From the NCBI RefSeq assembly GCF_019417665.1, contig NZ_DXUU01000032.1:1-34759 (forward strand): a stretch of 34,759 bases of DNA, read 5' to 3'. Below the pieces are notes generated by a model. It worked only from the letters and a program-made list of their open reading frames with translations, was not told where the DNA came from and ran no database searches. Position 1 is the first letter of the stretch. Every line of letters begins with the position of its first letter. This document shows, in pieces, positions 7,329 through 15,157 of this stretch. The DNA is from Ruminococcus sp. Lineage in GTDB: Bacteria > Bacillota > Clostridia > Oscillospirales > Ruminococcaceae. Both the position numbers and the translations under genes were made by a program.

Positions 7329-7613
7329 ATGAGATGGATTGAATTGAACGACGGCAGTCTGGTAAACCTCGAACAAGTTTGTGGTGTTTACATTGTTGAG
7401 AGTATGTTTGACGATGAACCGGAGGCGTGCAACGTTGTATATCTTTTTCACGGCGAAAGTGTTGTGGACGAACACTTTAGCACAAGGACAGAGGCAGAGG
7501 AACGTCTGAAATATCTGATTGACCGCCTGGGTGTAGACGATCAGCTTGAGAAAGCAGCAAAAATGCTTCGTGATACGTTTCTCTCTGAACTCAAAGAACT
7601 CACAGAGGAGTAA
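7329..7613 (+). CDS. hypothetical phage protein
   Basis: The ATG at 7329 follows AGAAAGGA and gives 94 aa. The product is acidic, with a mixed beta N-terminal half (WIELNDGSLVNLEQV) and an alpha-helical C-terminal half (AEERLKYLIDRLG through SELKELTEE). The frame extends upstream of 7329, but that part is antisense to the DUF2513 gene and lacks a ribosome site. The beta half (residues about 1-45) could be a small binding domain. No family is recognised. Confidence 0.65.
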   Translation: MRWIELNDGSLVNLEQVCGVYIVESMFDDEPEACNVVYLFHGESVVDEHFSTRTEAEERLKYLIDRLGVDDQLEKAAKMLRDTFLSELKELTEE

Positions 7614-7661
7614 CCCCTACCGTCCCGAGCAAGACGTAAAACCGCTTACCAACATCTTCAA

Positions 7662-7759
7662 TCGCCATTGTGGCGAATACCTCCTTTCTTATCCATGCGG
7701 CAGTACTGGCAATACTGCCGCAGATGGGGCGATGAGTATCAGCCGGGTGCAACTCCCGG
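7662..7759 (+). other. three consecutive stem-loops in an early intergenic region
   Basis: The 180-bp gap between the genes at 7329 and 7794 contains TCGCCA/TGGCGA (7662-7667/7671-7676), GCGGCAGTA/TACTGCCGC (7697-7705/7713-7721) and CCGGG/CCCGG (7743-7747/7755-7759). None has a T-run, so these are not simple terminators. They could be a structured leader or RNA-processing sites for the dense operon that follows. Confidence 0.4.
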
Positions 7760-7793
7760 ACGCTCCGCAATTCCGCAAAGCGAGGTGAATCAT

Positions 7794-7979
7794 ATGAACA
7801 ATACCGTGACGAAACAAGTGGACAGGACGGACAGAGAGCAGTATCTGGAAGCCTGCCGGAGCTATGCGGCGGCAACGTCGCCCATGGACGGTCTGGCACT
7901 GGCACAGCTGGCGATTGCTGCGATCTTCGCCGGAATGCAGATCGGCGAGCAGAACGCACGGGCAAAGAAAGGAGCATGA
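7794..7979 (+). CDS. small early phage protein (61 aa)
   Basis: The ATG at 7794 follows GAGGTG. The protein has a basic/acidic N-terminal half and a C-terminal alanine-rich hydrophobic helix (LALAQLAIAAIFAGMQIGEQ) that could be amphipathic or membrane-touching. The codon use matches the GC-rich operon. The next gene starts 3 bases after its stop. Its function is unknown. Confidence 0.55.
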   Translation: MNNTVTKQVDRTDREQYLEACRSYAAATSPMDGLALAQLAIAAIFAGMQIGEQNARAKKGA

Positions 7980-7982
7980 CAT

Positions 7983-8150
7983 ATGGCAAGACGGAAACCA
8001 GAACAGCAAAGGACCGTGGAGGTGAGACCTTCCGGCAAGCCGCCCCAGAACGATTTCTACGCCGCATTCGTGCAGTACGTCAGAGATCACGCCGCCGAGG
8101 CGATTGCTGCGGTGGAGGCACAGAAGAATGCAGCCAAGGAAGGAGCATGA
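7983..8150 (+). CDS. small basic/alanine-rich early protein (55 aa)
   Basis: The ATG at 7983 opens a 55-codon frame beginning MARRKPEQQR and ending in a helical segment (DHAAEAIAAVEAQKNAAKEG). A GGAG site (7970-7973) lies 9 bases upstream. It is packed between genes with 1-3 base gaps on both sides, which supports it being real despite its size. Its function is unknown. Confidence 0.55.
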   Translation: MARRKPEQQRTVEVRPSGKPPQNDFYAAFVQYVRDHAAEAIAAVEAQKNAAKEGA

Positions 8151-8151
8151 C

Positions 8152-8358
8152 ATGACCCCGAACATACGAGAAGTCCGGGTAAATCCGAAGATGCAGTTCA
8201 CCACGGATGAACTATGTCGGATGCTGTTTGGCAAGGGCGTACACGCCTTTGCGGCAGAGGTGCGAAACGATGTCACCGGAAAATACGACTTCCTGCGGGA
8301 AGATGACAAGAACAACAAGGAGGAAACCAATCATGGAAAACCAGAAGAAACACATTGA
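8152..8358 (+). CDS. small early phage protein (68 aa)
   Basis: The ATG at 8152 follows AAGGAGC, one base after the previous stop. The protein starts MTPNIREVRVNPKMQF and contains a compact mixed region (ELCRMLFGKGVHAFAAEV) before a charged tail. The tail overlaps the next gene by 26 bp. No family is recognised. Confidence 0.6.
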   Translation: MTPNIREVRVNPKMQFTTDELCRMLFGKGVHAFAAEVRNDVTGKYDFLREDDKNNKEETNHGKPEETH

Positions 8359-8551
8359 GATCAGCGTGGAGATCAAAGACAAGCAGATAGGAGTAGAAAT
8401 GGTAGGAAGTGCGTGCGTAGCAGATGTGGTGAAAGTCTGCTGCTGCGTCGTGGAATCTTTTTCCGAATTGATCGCTGACGAAATGGGAATCTCCAGAGAA
8501 CTGTCGTTTGTTGCACTTGCAAGAGCGATTGCTAAGTACAAGGAGGACTGA
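8333..8551 (+). CDS. small early phage protein (72 aa)
   Basis: AAGGAGG at 8317-8323 selects the ATG at 8333. The N-terminal stretch is charged (HIEISVEIKDKQIGVEMVG), and the centre has three consecutive cysteines (VKVCCCVVESF). It overlaps the preceding gene and is followed 3 bases later by the gene at 8555. Its function is unknown. Confidence 0.6.
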   Translation: MENQKKHIEISVEIKDKQIGVEMVGSACVADVVKVCCCVVESFSELIADEMGISRELSFVALARAIAKYKED

Positions 8552-8554
8552 CCC

Positions 8555-8737
8555 ATGACCATCAAGCACAAGCACATCAACGCAAACGGTGACACCGAGT
8601 ACACCGTGGAGCATCGCCCCAGCTTGAAGTGCTGCGAGGCGTACCGGAACGAGAACGGCGACGTAGAACTGACCATGCACTGGCAGGACGTGCTGTTCCT
8701 GCCGATCGGAGGCAGCCATGGCAAGACCAACCACTGA
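8555..8737 (+). CDS. small early phage protein (60 aa)
   Basis: The ATG at 8555 follows AAGGAGG. The 60-aa product looks like a small beta-rich protein (HINANGDTEYTVEHRP, GDVELTMHWQDVLFLPIGG). Its last 20 bp overlap the start of the zinc-ribbon gene at 8718. The family is not recognised. Confidence 0.6.
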   Translation: MTIKHKHINANGDTEYTVEHRPSLKCCEAYRNENGDVELTMHWQDVLFLPIGGSHGKTNH

Positions 8738-9209
8738 GAAGATCTGCATCACGTGCGGCAAGCCGTTTCTGCCTACTGGCGGACGGCAAAAGCGGTGTCC
8801 GGACTGCAAAGGCGACAAGCCAAAGGCAGGACGGAACACGCTGACCGCAGCTGCACAGGCAGCCGCAGAACTGGGGATTTCCTACGGGAAGTATGTCGCA
8901 ATGAGCGAAGAAGAACGTAACAGAGCCAAGGAGGAAAAGACAATGGCAGAACAGGAAAAGACCGCAGAAGTAGGTACTGTCAAGGCACAGACCGCAGAAA
9001 ATCAGGTACAGCAGGTACAGGAGCAGGTACAGCCGGAGCAGGACACATTGCAGGAGTACATCCGCTATCTGAATCAGCAAGAAGTGGAACTGCAAACTCG
9101 TCTGGAGCATATCCGCATCGCACTGGAAGAGGCTGCGGCGTATGACGGCGTGCGGCACAGTGGCTGGCGGCAGCACAAAGAAAACCCCTGCACCGGCGGC
9201 AACCAGTGA
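8718..9209 (+). CDS. zinc-ribbon protein with coiled-coil tail
   Basis: The 163-aa protein has an N-terminal four-cysteine zinc ribbon (C10, C13, C27, C30: ICITCGKPF and RCPDCKGDK). A Glu/Gln-rich central helix (about 66-140) follows and probably forms a coiled coil. A second in-frame Met at 8943 with AAGGAGGAAAAG just upstream could give a shorter form lacking the zinc ribbon. It may be a nucleic-acid-binding or adaptor protein of early infection. No specific family is assigned. Confidence 0.65.
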   Translation: MARPTTEKICITCGKPFLPTGGRQKRCPDCKGDKPKAGRNTLTAAAQAAAELGISYGKYVAMSEEERNRAKEEKTMAEQEKTAEVGTVKAQTAENQVQQVQEQVQPEQDTLQEYIRYLNQQEVELQTRLEHIRIALEEAAAYDGVRHSGWRQHKENPCTGGNQ

Positions 9210-9269
9210 CAGGGGCATAGGTAAAAAAATAACCACAACTATCATACCACGAACGGAGGAATTTGTCAA

Positions 9270-9467
9270 ATGAAAATCAAAAAAAGTGAGATCTACGAAG
9301 AAGCGGTCATCAGCATTTCAAACGACATGGAAATGAAAAAAGCCGTCAAAATCGAAGTATTGGCGCAGTTGTTTCGAAATCGAGACGGAGCATTGCATGC
9401 AGAGGAACTGGCGAAAGAATTCGATGCAGAGACAGAAGCCACAGAGGAGGCATGCCGCCGTGGATGA
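9270..9467 (+). CDS. small helical early protein (65 aa)
   Basis: GGAGG lies 9 bases before the ATG at 9270. The protein is charged and helical (KIKKSEIYEEAVISISNDME, EELAKEFDAETEATEEAC). Its end overlaps the next gene by 8 bp. Its function is unknown. Confidence 0.55.
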   Translation: MKIKKSEIYEEAVISISNDMEMKKAVKIEVLAQLFRNRDGALHAEELAKEFDAETEATEEACRRG

Positions 9468-9615
9468 GCAGAAGAACTGCTGCGTGAACTGCGGCATCAG
9501 AAGCGTGCCCTTGTATTTAGGGCTGGACGGCAAGCTGCACTGTGCCGATCACATCGGCTTGCTGCTGCCGCCGGACAAGCCGGAACAGCCGGCAGAGGAG
9601 GAACAACATGGATAA
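9460..9615 (+). CDS. small zinc-finger-like protein (51 aa, GTG start)
   Basis: A GTG at 9460 with GAGGAGG 8 bases upstream starts a 51-aa protein containing CCVNCGIRS followed by LHCADH, a likely zinc-binding C-x2-C ... C-x2-H arrangement. A longer frame reaches back to an ATG at 9397 but would run inside the preceding gene and lacks a ribosome site. It overlaps the next gene by 8 bp. The role is unknown, probably nucleic-acid related. Confidence 0.55.
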   Translation: MDEQKNCCVNCGIRSVPLYLGLDGKLHCADHIGLLLPPDKPEQPAEEEQHG

Positions 9616-9817
9616 ACTGAGAATGCAGAAGAAAGAGCCGTCCTGCAAAAAGAACAGCGAGCGGCGGTTGTTCACCAGCGTGAACCTGCGTCTGGAACAC
9701 GCCGCACTGGTGGAAGAAGTCGCTCTGGAAACCGGACGCACCAAGACGCAGGTGCTGGGCGAGATGATCCGGTTCGCATACGACCACATCGAACTGTACG
9801 AGGAGGAAGAGGCATGA
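9608..9817 (+). CDS. ribbon-helix-helix-like small regulator
   Basis: The ATG at 9608 follows GAGGAGG. The 69-aa protein has a basic N-terminus, then a short strand (LFTSVNLRL) and two helices (EHAALVEEVALETGRT, KTQVLGEMIRFAYDHI). This resembles a CopG/Arc-type ribbon-helix-helix fold, so DNA binding is likely. Its last 4 bases overlap the ATPase start, suggesting translational coupling. Confidence 0.6.
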   Translation: MDKLRMQKKEPSCKKNSERRLFTSVNLRLEHAALVEEVALETGRTKTQVLGEMIRFAYDHIELYEEEEA

Positions 9818-11142
9818 GCGTGAAGATCAACAGTCTGGAAATCGAAAACGTCAAGCGGATCAAGGCGGTAAAGCTGGAACCGTCCGCCAATGGTCTGACC
9901 ATCATCGGCGGCAACAACAATCAGGGGAAAACCTCTGTGCTGGATGCCATTGCGTGGGCACTGGGCGGCGACAAGTACAAGCCCACCGCTGCGGCAAGAG
10001 ACGGGGCATACACCGATCCCATTCTTCATGTGGAGCTGTCCAACGGTCTGATCGTAGAGCGAAAGGGCAAGAACAGCAGTCTGAAAGTCATCGACCCGAA
10101 CGGGAACAAGGCAGGGCAACAGCTGCTGAACTCGTTCCTTTCTGCACTGGCACTGGATCTGCCCAAGTTCATGAACGCATCAGACAAGGAAAAAGCGGCG
10201 ATCTTGCTGCAGATCATCGGTGTCGGAGAACAGCTGGCAAAGATCGAATCCGAAGAAAGCCGGCTGTACAACCAGCGTACCGCCATTGGCAGGATCGCCG
10301 ATCAGAAGCAGAAGTATGCCTCAGAACTGCAATGCTGGGAGAACGTACCGAACACGCCGATCTCTGCATCAGATCTGATTGCACGGCAGCAGGAGATCCT
10401 GGCACGCAACGGCGAGAACCAGCGGAAACGGGAAAACGCTGCCCTGTATGCACAGGAACTCACTGCCGCACAGGCTGCCTATGACGCTGCTAAAAAGCGT
10501 CTGGAACTGGCAGAGCAGAACGCCATGACTGCCCAGATGTCCGCAAAGGATTTGCAGGACGAATCCACCGCCGAACTGGAAAAGAGCATTGCGGAGATCG
10601 ATGCCATCAACATGAAGATCCGGGACAATCTGAACAAGGAACACGCCGAGGAAGAAGCCAAGACCTACCGGCAGGACTACGAAGCATTGACCGCACAGAT
10701 CAACGCACTGCGGCAGGAGAAGCAGGACTTGCTGCAATCTGCCGACCTGCCGCTGGAAGGGCTGACGGTGGAAAACGGAGCGTTGCAATATCACGGGAAG
10801 CAGTGGGACAGCATGAGCGGTTCAGAGCAGCTGCGTGTGGCGGCTGCCATTGTGCGAAAATTAAATCCGGACTGTGGCTTTGTGCTGCTGGACAAGCTGG
10901 AACAGATGGACAGTGTTACTCTGCAAGAGTTCGGACAGTGGCTGGAACAAGAGGGCTTACAAGCGATCGCTACCCGTGTTTCTACCGGGGACGAGTGCAG
11001 TGTCATCATTGAGGACGGCTATTCTGTGGACACCCGTCCGGCACAGCCGGTGCAGCCCGAGCCGCTGACACCGCCGATAATTCAACCGCCGATCATTCAA
11101 CCGCCGATCATTCAAAAAGCATGGATGAAAGGAGCGTTCTAA
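9814..11142 (+). CDS. SMC/RecF-like AAA ATPase
   Basis: The 442-aa protein starts with the RecF/SMC-like core: IENVKRIKAV, Walker A GGNNNQGKTS and ALGGDKY. A coiled-coil middle follows (about residues 150-310), then a signature-like SGSEQLRVAAAIV and Walker B region FVLLDKLEQMD. It ends with a Pro/Ile/Gln repeat tail. Such phage ATPases accompany recombination genes; the Sak4-like ATPase and a DUF669 protein directly follow, so a role in phage DNA recombination or replication is likely. It overlaps the previous gene by 4 bp and abuts the next. Confidence 0.82.
   Translation: MSVKINSLEIENVKRIKAVKLEPSANGLTIIGGNNNQGKTSVLDAIAWALGGDKYKPTAAARDGAYTDPILHVELSNGLIVERKGKNSSLKVIDPNGNKAGQQLLNSFLSALALDLPKFMNASDKEKAAILLQIIGVGEQLAKIESEESRLYNQRTAIGRIADQKQKYASELQCWENVPNTPISASDLIARQQEILARNGENQRKRENAALYAQELTAAQAAYDAAKKRLELAEQNAMTAQMSAKDLQDESTAELEKSIAEIDAINMKIRDNLNKEHAEEEAKTYRQDYEALTAQINALRQEKQDLLQSADLPLEGLTVENGALQYHGKQWDSMSGSEQLRVAAAIVRKLNPDCGFVLLDKLEQMDSVTLQEFGQWLEQEGLQAIATRVSTGDECSVIIEDGYSVDTRPAQPVQPEPLTPPIIQPPIIQPPIIQKAWMKGAF
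11071..11115 (+). repeat. 15-bp in-frame tandem repeat, three copies
   Basis: Units at 11071-11085, 11086-11100 and 11101-11115 (CCGCCGATCATTCAA, the first with one change) encode PPIIQ three times at the C-terminus of the SMC-like ATPase. The copy number could vary by slippage without breaking the frame. Confidence 0.9.
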
Positions 11143-12249
11143 ATGGACTTTCAGGAAACAAACGGCATTCAGACCGGTGCCGGTGTGAAGCTGGTCATCT
11201 ACGGACAGGAGGGCGTGGGAAAGACCTCGCTGGCGGCACAGCTGCCGGGAGCGGTCTTTCTGGACTGCGAGGGCAGCACCTCGAAGATGAACGTCCGCCG
11301 GCTGCCAAAGCCCACCAGCTGGGAGATGCTCCAGCAGGAAGTGGACTTCGTGCTGGAATCCCACGCACAGCGGCAGTACCAGACCCTGTGCATCGACACC
11401 TTCGACTGGGCGGAACGCCTTGCCATTGCCCAGCTGTGCAGCAAGCACCAGGTGAACGGCATCGAGGGCTTTGGCTACGGCAAGGGCTGGGAGTATGAAG
11501 CGGAGGAGATCGGGCGGTTTCTGGACAGCACAGAGCGGCTCATTGCCGCCGGAATCAACGTGGCACTGCTCTGCCACGCCGTCACCCGAAAAGCCTCTCT
11601 GCCGGAGATCGATGCGGAGTTCGACCACTGGGAACTGAAGCTGGGGAACAAGACCACCAACAAGATCGCACCGCTGCTGAAAGAGTGGTCGGACATCACC
11701 CTGTTTCTGGCGTTTCAGACCCACGTCATCGCCACCGACGACAAGGGCAAAAAGCACAAGGCGACCGCCTGCAACCGTGTGATGTACACCACGAAAACAG
11801 CGTGGTGGGACGCAAAGAATCGGTTCGGCTTGCCGGAGATGCTGCCGCTGGAATATGCGTCCATCGCCTCGATCTTCACGCCGCCTGCACCAAAGCCCAA
11901 GGCACAGCAGCTGGTGGAAAAGGCACAGGCTGCCGGACTGCCTACGGAAAAAGACATTGCAGAGTCGGAACTGCTGATCACCGCAGACGGGCAGCTGCCA
12001 GAGCCGCAGCCGACCGCAGCCGACGTGCAGACCCAGCACATTCTGGACGGCATCGCACCCCAGCTGGCACAGCTGATGACCGCCTCGCAGGTGCAGCCGT
12101 CGGAATTGCAGGCAGTCGTAGGCAAAAAGGGCTATTTCCCGGCGGATATGCCCGTCCAGAACTATCCGCAGGACTTCGTGGAGGGCTGGTGCATTCCGTG
12201 GTGGAAAAACATCGTGGAAATGGTACAGCAGGAACGTGTGCCGTTTTGA
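11143..12249 (+). CDS. Sak4-like AAA ATPase (phage recombination)
   Basis: The 368-aa protein has Walker A GQEGVGKTS (about 25-33), a Walker B region LCIDTFDWAERLA (about 85-97), and the layout of the AAA_24 (PF13479) phage nucleotide-binding family. That family includes Sak4 single-strand annealing/RecA-like ATPases. The last 100 residues are Pro/Ala/Gln-rich and probably flexible, ending with a short conserved-looking segment. It starts right after the previous stop with AAAGGAG. The neighbouring DUF669 protein, a usual companion, supports a role in homologous recombination or replication. Confidence 0.83.
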   Translation: MDFQETNGIQTGAGVKLVIYGQEGVGKTSLAAQLPGAVFLDCEGSTSKMNVRRLPKPTSWEMLQQEVDFVLESHAQRQYQTLCIDTFDWAERLAIAQLCSKHQVNGIEGFGYGKGWEYEAEEIGRFLDSTERLIAAGINVALLCHAVTRKASLPEIDAEFDHWELKLGNKTTNKIAPLLKEWSDITLFLAFQTHVIATDDKGKKHKATACNRVMYTTKTAWWDAKNRFGLPEMLPLEYASIASIFTPPAPKPKAQQLVEKAQAAGLPTEKDIAESELLITADGQLPEPQPTAADVQTQHILDGIAPQLAQLMTASQVQPSELQAVVGKKGYFPADMPVQNYPQDFVEGWCIPWWKNIVEMVQQERVPF

Positions 12250-12302
12250 GCGGAAAGCCTCCTCGACTCCTCCGCCCTGTCGGGTATCTTCTCAGTCAAA
12301 CC

Positions 12303-12373
12303 GTAGGGGCGAACAGTGGTCGCCCGCCATAAAACGTGGCAATATGTTTCGGGCGAACGATGTTCGCCCCTAC
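12303..12373. repeat. palindromic REP-like intergenic element, copy 2
   Basis: The arms GTAGGGGCGAAC (12303-12314) and GTTCGCCCCTAC (12362-12373) are exact inverted complements, with inner arms TCGCCCG (12320-12326) and CGGGCGA (12350-12356). It sits in the only sizeable gap (12250-12434) of the recombination gene block, and no open frame lies in the gap. It shares the GTAGGGGC core with the element at 1047-1122 in the flank. Confidence 0.8.
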
Positions 12374-12434
12374 TTTTCAAGAAAGCCGGAATCAAATCAA
12401 CATTCCACAGCAAGACAAGAAAGGCAGGTTCTAC

Positions 12435-13001
12435 ATGAACAACTACAACAACACAACCGCAAACACCCAAGGTCACGAGCTGGGCTGGGACGACGAGATC
12501 CAGCAGGAGAGCAGCTTTGTGCTGCTGCCGGAGGGCGACTATCGCTTTACCGTGGAGAAGTTCGACCGTGCCAGACACGCAGGTTCGGCGAAAGTGCCGC
12601 CGTGCAACAAGGCAATCGTCCACTTCCGGGTGCTCAGCCCCGACGGCAGCAGTGCCTTGCTGACGGAAAACCTGTTTCTGCACACTGCCATGGAGTGGAA
12701 ATTGTCGGAGTTCTTCGCCAGCATCGGCATGAAACAGAAAGGGCAGGCGGCACAGATGAACTGGTCACAGGTGTGCGGCAAGTCCGGCGTGTGCCATGTG
12801 AAGATCCGCACCTATGACAAAAAGGACGGTGGCAAAGGAGAGGCGAATCAGATCGACAAGCTGTATCCCTCCTACGATCAGCCCCAGACCGCTCAGAATG
12901 CCCCACAGCAGCCCTACAACGCACCGCAGCAGCCGTATTCACAAAACAACCCACAGCCGTGGCAGCAGCCCCAGAGCGGCTGGAACAGCGGACAGTTTTG
13001 A
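12435..13001 (+). CDS. DUF669 family phage protein, probable ssDNA-binding accessory
   Basis: The ATG at 12435 gives 188 aa; AAAGG lies upstream. The core (about residues 15-135) fits DUF669, with LPEGDYRFTVEKFDRA and the pattern FASIGMKQKGQ. The C-terminal 50 residues are a Gln/Pro/Asn-rich tail ending SGQF, similar in style to SSB tails that recruit partners. DUF669 genes sit beside Sak4/ERF-type recombination genes in many phages. An SSB-like role is inference from position and tail. An upstream in-frame extension to 12336 runs through the palindromic repeat and is rejected. Confidence 0.75.
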   Translation: MNNYNNTTANTQGHELGWDDEIQQESSFVLLPEGDYRFTVEKFDRARHAGSAKVPPCNKAIVHFRVLSPDGSSALLTENLFLHTAMEWKLSEFFASIGMKQKGQAAQMNWSQVCGKSGVCHVKIRTYDKKDGGKGEANQIDKLYPSYDQPQTAQNAPQQPYNAPQQPYSQNNPQPWQQPQSGWNSGQF

Positions 13002-13014
13002 GGAGTGATATAAG

Positions 13015-14601
13015 ATGCAAATGCGACCCTATCAGCAGGCGGCGAGAGAAGCCGTGCACCGGGAGTGGGACGAGGGCAGAAAGCGGACGCTGCTGGTGCT
13101 GCCCACTGGGTGCGGCAAGACCATCGTCTTTGCCAAGATCACCGAAGACGAAGTCCGCAGCGGCAGCCGAGTTTTGATATTGGCACATCGGGGCGAACTG
13201 CTCCAGCAGGCGGCGGACAAGCTGGAACGCACCAGCGGACTGAAATGTGCAGTAGAAAAGGCAGAACAGACCTGTCTGGGAGAGTGGTATCGTGTCACCG
13301 TAGGCAGCGTCCAGACCCTGATGCGGCACAAACGCCTTGCCCAGTTCCCGGCGGACTATTTCCACACCATCATCATCGACGAGGCACACCACGCCATTTC
13401 CGACAGTTATCAGAGCATTCTGGAGCATTTTCCAGATGCCAATGTGCTGGGCGTGACGGCGACCCCAGACCGTGGCGACAAGCAGAATCTGGGCAGGGTG
13501 TTCGACAGCCTGGCGTATGAATACACTCTGCCGCAAGCCATTCACGAGGGATACTTAACGCCCATTCGGGCATTGACCGTGCCGGTGCAGATCGACTTCA
13601 CCCATGTGGGGACGGCTGCCGGAGATTACAAGCCGGGGGACATCGCCACAGCACTCGACCCCTATCTCGACCAGATCGCCGCCGAAATGGCAAAGCACTG
13701 TGCCGACCGGAAAACCGTGGTGTTCCTGCCGCTGGTCAAAACGTCCCAGAAGTTCCGGGATATGCTCTGCCGGCACGGCTTTCGGGCGGCAGAGGTCAAC
13801 GGCGAATCTGAAGACCGGGAACAGGTTTTGCAGGACTTTGCCGACGGCAAATACAACGTGCTGTGCAACAGTATGCTGCTCACTGAGGGCTGGGACTGTC
13901 CGGAGGTGGACTGCGTGGTGGTGCTGCGTTCGACGAAAGTCCGTGCCTTGTACTGCCAGATGGTGGGGCGTGGCACACGGCTGGCAGAGGGCAAAGACCA
14001 CCTGCTGCTGTTGGATTTTCTCTGGAACACGGAAAAGCACGAACTGTGCCGTCCGGCGTGCCTGATCTGCGAGGACGAGGAAGTGCAGCAGAAGATGACA
14101 CAGCAGCTGGCGGAGCAAGCCGGCGTGCCGGTGGACATTGAGGAAGCTGAAAACAAAGCGTCTGAAGACGTGGTGGCAGACCGGGAGGAAAAGCTTGCCG
14201 AAAAGCTGGAATCCATGAAAAAGCGGAAGTCGAAACTGGTAGACCCCTTGCAATACGAGATGTCGATCCAGTCGCAGGACTTGTCCGGCTATGTGCCGGC
14301 GTTCGGGTGGGAATCCAGTCCACCGACAGACAAGCAGAAGAAAGATCTGGAGAAACGGGGCATCGATCCCGATGCGGTGGAGAGTGCCGGAAAGGCAGAA
14401 CAGATCCTGCGTGCAGTGGCACAGCGGCAGATGTCGGGGCTTGCTACGCCGAAACAGATACGCTGTCTGGAGAAGTACGGCTTTCAGCACGTGGGCAGCT
14501 GGACGTTCGATGCGGCGAAGAACCTCATCAACCGCATTGCCGCCAACGGCTGGCGTGTGCCGAGGACGATCACAGCGGCGGAGTATGTGCCGGAAAAATA
14601 A
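13015..14601 (+). CDS. SF2 DEAD/DEAH-box helicase
   Basis: The 528-aa protein has the SF2 motifs in order: Q-like MRPYQQAAREAV, motif I LPTGCGKT (about residues 29-36), motif Ia LILAHRGELL, motif II DEAHH (about 123-127), motif III VTATPDR, and motif VI QMVGRGTRL near residue 320. The C-terminal 150 residues are a helical extension. Such genes, annotated as DEAD/DEAH helicase or type III restriction-like, are standard in Firmicutes phage replication modules and act in origin or recombination-dependent DNA unwinding. GAGG precedes the ATG. It is followed by the antisense toxin-antitoxin pair. Confidence 0.9.
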   Translation: MQMRPYQQAAREAVHREWDEGRKRTLLVLPTGCGKTIVFAKITEDEVRSGSRVLILAHRGELLQQAADKLERTSGLKCAVEKAEQTCLGEWYRVTVGSVQTLMRHKRLAQFPADYFHTIIIDEAHHAISDSYQSILEHFPDANVLGVTATPDRGDKQNLGRVFDSLAYEYTLPQAIHEGYLTPIRALTVPVQIDFTHVGTAAGDYKPGDIATALDPYLDQIAAEMAKHCADRKTVVFLPLVKTSQKFRDMLCRHGFRAAEVNGESEDREQVLQDFADGKYNVLCNSMLLTEGWDCPEVDCVVVLRSTKVRALYCQMVGRGTRLAEGKDHLLLLDFLWNTEKHELCRPACLICEDEEVQQKMTQQLAEQAGVPVDIEEAENKASEDVVADREEKLAEKLESMKKRKSKLVDPLQYEMSIQSQDLSGYVPAFGWESSPPTDKQKKDLEKRGIDPDAVESAGKAEQILRAVAQRQMSGLATPKQIRCLEKYGFQHVGSWTFDAAKNLINRIAANGWRVPRTITAAEYVPEK

Positions 14602-14627
14602 AAAGACAGACCGCATTGTGCGGTCTG
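14602..14627 (-). terminator. terminator of the toxin-antitoxin operon
   Basis: CAGACCGCA (14607-14615) pairs with TGCGGTCTG (14619-14627) over 9 bp around a 3-base loop. On the minus strand it is followed by TCTTTTT and lies 7 bp past the toxin stop. On the plus strand no T-run follows, so the early operon can read through. Confidence 0.75.
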
Positions 14628-14634
14628 CCTGTGG

Positions 14635-14913
14635 TTACTTATCAAAGAGTTCGCTGTGGCTGCCGGTGCGAGAAAGAGCCAGAACCAGTCTGTCTTTTTC
14701 GACACGGTAAATGAGCAGCCAGTCCGGCTGAATGTGGCACTCCCGGAATCCGTCGTAGTTGCCCTTCAAGGCGTGATCCCGATAAAATTCCGGCAGCCGC
14801 TGTTCGTCTGCCAGCAGAGCGATCACAGTTTCCAGCTTTGCGATGCTGTAGCCCTGCTTTTTGACCCGTTTATAATCCTTTTTGAAGGACTTATGGTATT
14901 CAATCTTCAGCAT
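14635..14913 (-). CDS. YafQ/RelE-family mRNA interferase toxin
   Basis: The 92-aa protein matches YafQ over its full length. The residues equivalent to the YafQ catalytic set are visible: H47 in DHALKGNY, H60 and D64 in ECHIQPDW, and R82, H86 and F90 in SRTGSHSELF. YafQ cuts ribosome-bound mRNA and is neutralised by its cognate antitoxin. The upstream gene at 14900 overlaps the toxin start by 14 bp, the usual antitoxin-first arrangement. Its position in a prophage suggests addiction or anti-superinfection functions, which is inference. Confidence 0.9.
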   Translation of the reverse strand: MLKIEYHKSFKKDYKRVKKQGYSIAKLETVIALLADEQRLPEFYRDHALKGNYDGFRECHIQPDWLLIYRVEKDRLVLALSRTGSHSELFDK

Positions 14914-15109
14914 CTAAGTCCTCCATGAGTTCCTTCACGGAAGAAAACGGTCCGACCATGTTCCTCCCCTGTTTCACATCGTCCAGAACAGAACGTGTTC
15001 TTTCGTTGGGGATTTCTGCATAGCAGCCCTGAATAAACAGCAGCAGCCCCTGCAATTGCTGTTCGTTCATGGTGTCGATCTCGTGGAGCAGCATTTCTTT
15101 GGTACTCAT
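14900..15109 (-). CDS. antitoxin partner of the YafQ-type toxin
   Basis: The start at 15109 is preferred over 15115 because GGAGG lies 8 bases before it but only 2 before the other. The 69-aa acidic protein has an N-terminal helical region (STKEMLLHEIDTMNEQQLQG) and a C-terminal segment (NMVGPFSSVKELMEDLDAED) of the kind that wraps RelE/YafQ toxins. Its N-terminal part is not a textbook DinJ ribbon-helix-helix, so identity rests mainly on size, order and overlap. Confidence 0.8.
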   Translation of the reverse strand: MSTKEMLLHEIDTMNEQQLQGLLLFIQGCYAEIPNERTRSVLDDVKQGRNMVGPFSSVKELMEDLDAED

Positions 15110-15157
15110 ACGCATAACCTCCGTTTCGCTGAAAAAATGGCGTGTTTTTCTAGTTTC

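Noticed and set aside
11071..11115. Three 15-bp direct repeats considered as a mini CRISPR or iteron set
   Set aside because: The units are contiguous without spacers and encode PPIIQ in frame in the ATPase tail.
10957..12039. 360-aa minus-strand frame across the two ATPase genes
   Set aside because: It spans the junction of two real plus-strand genes and has no domain-like sequence.
12336..12434. Upstream in-frame extension of the DUF669 gene
   Set aside because: It runs through the palindromic repeat, and family proteins start close to the Met at 12435.
13555..14616. 353-aa minus-strand frame opposite the helicase gene
   Set aside because: It is a shadow of GC-rich codon use; no ribosome site, no recognisable motifs, and the plus strand has all SF2 motifs.
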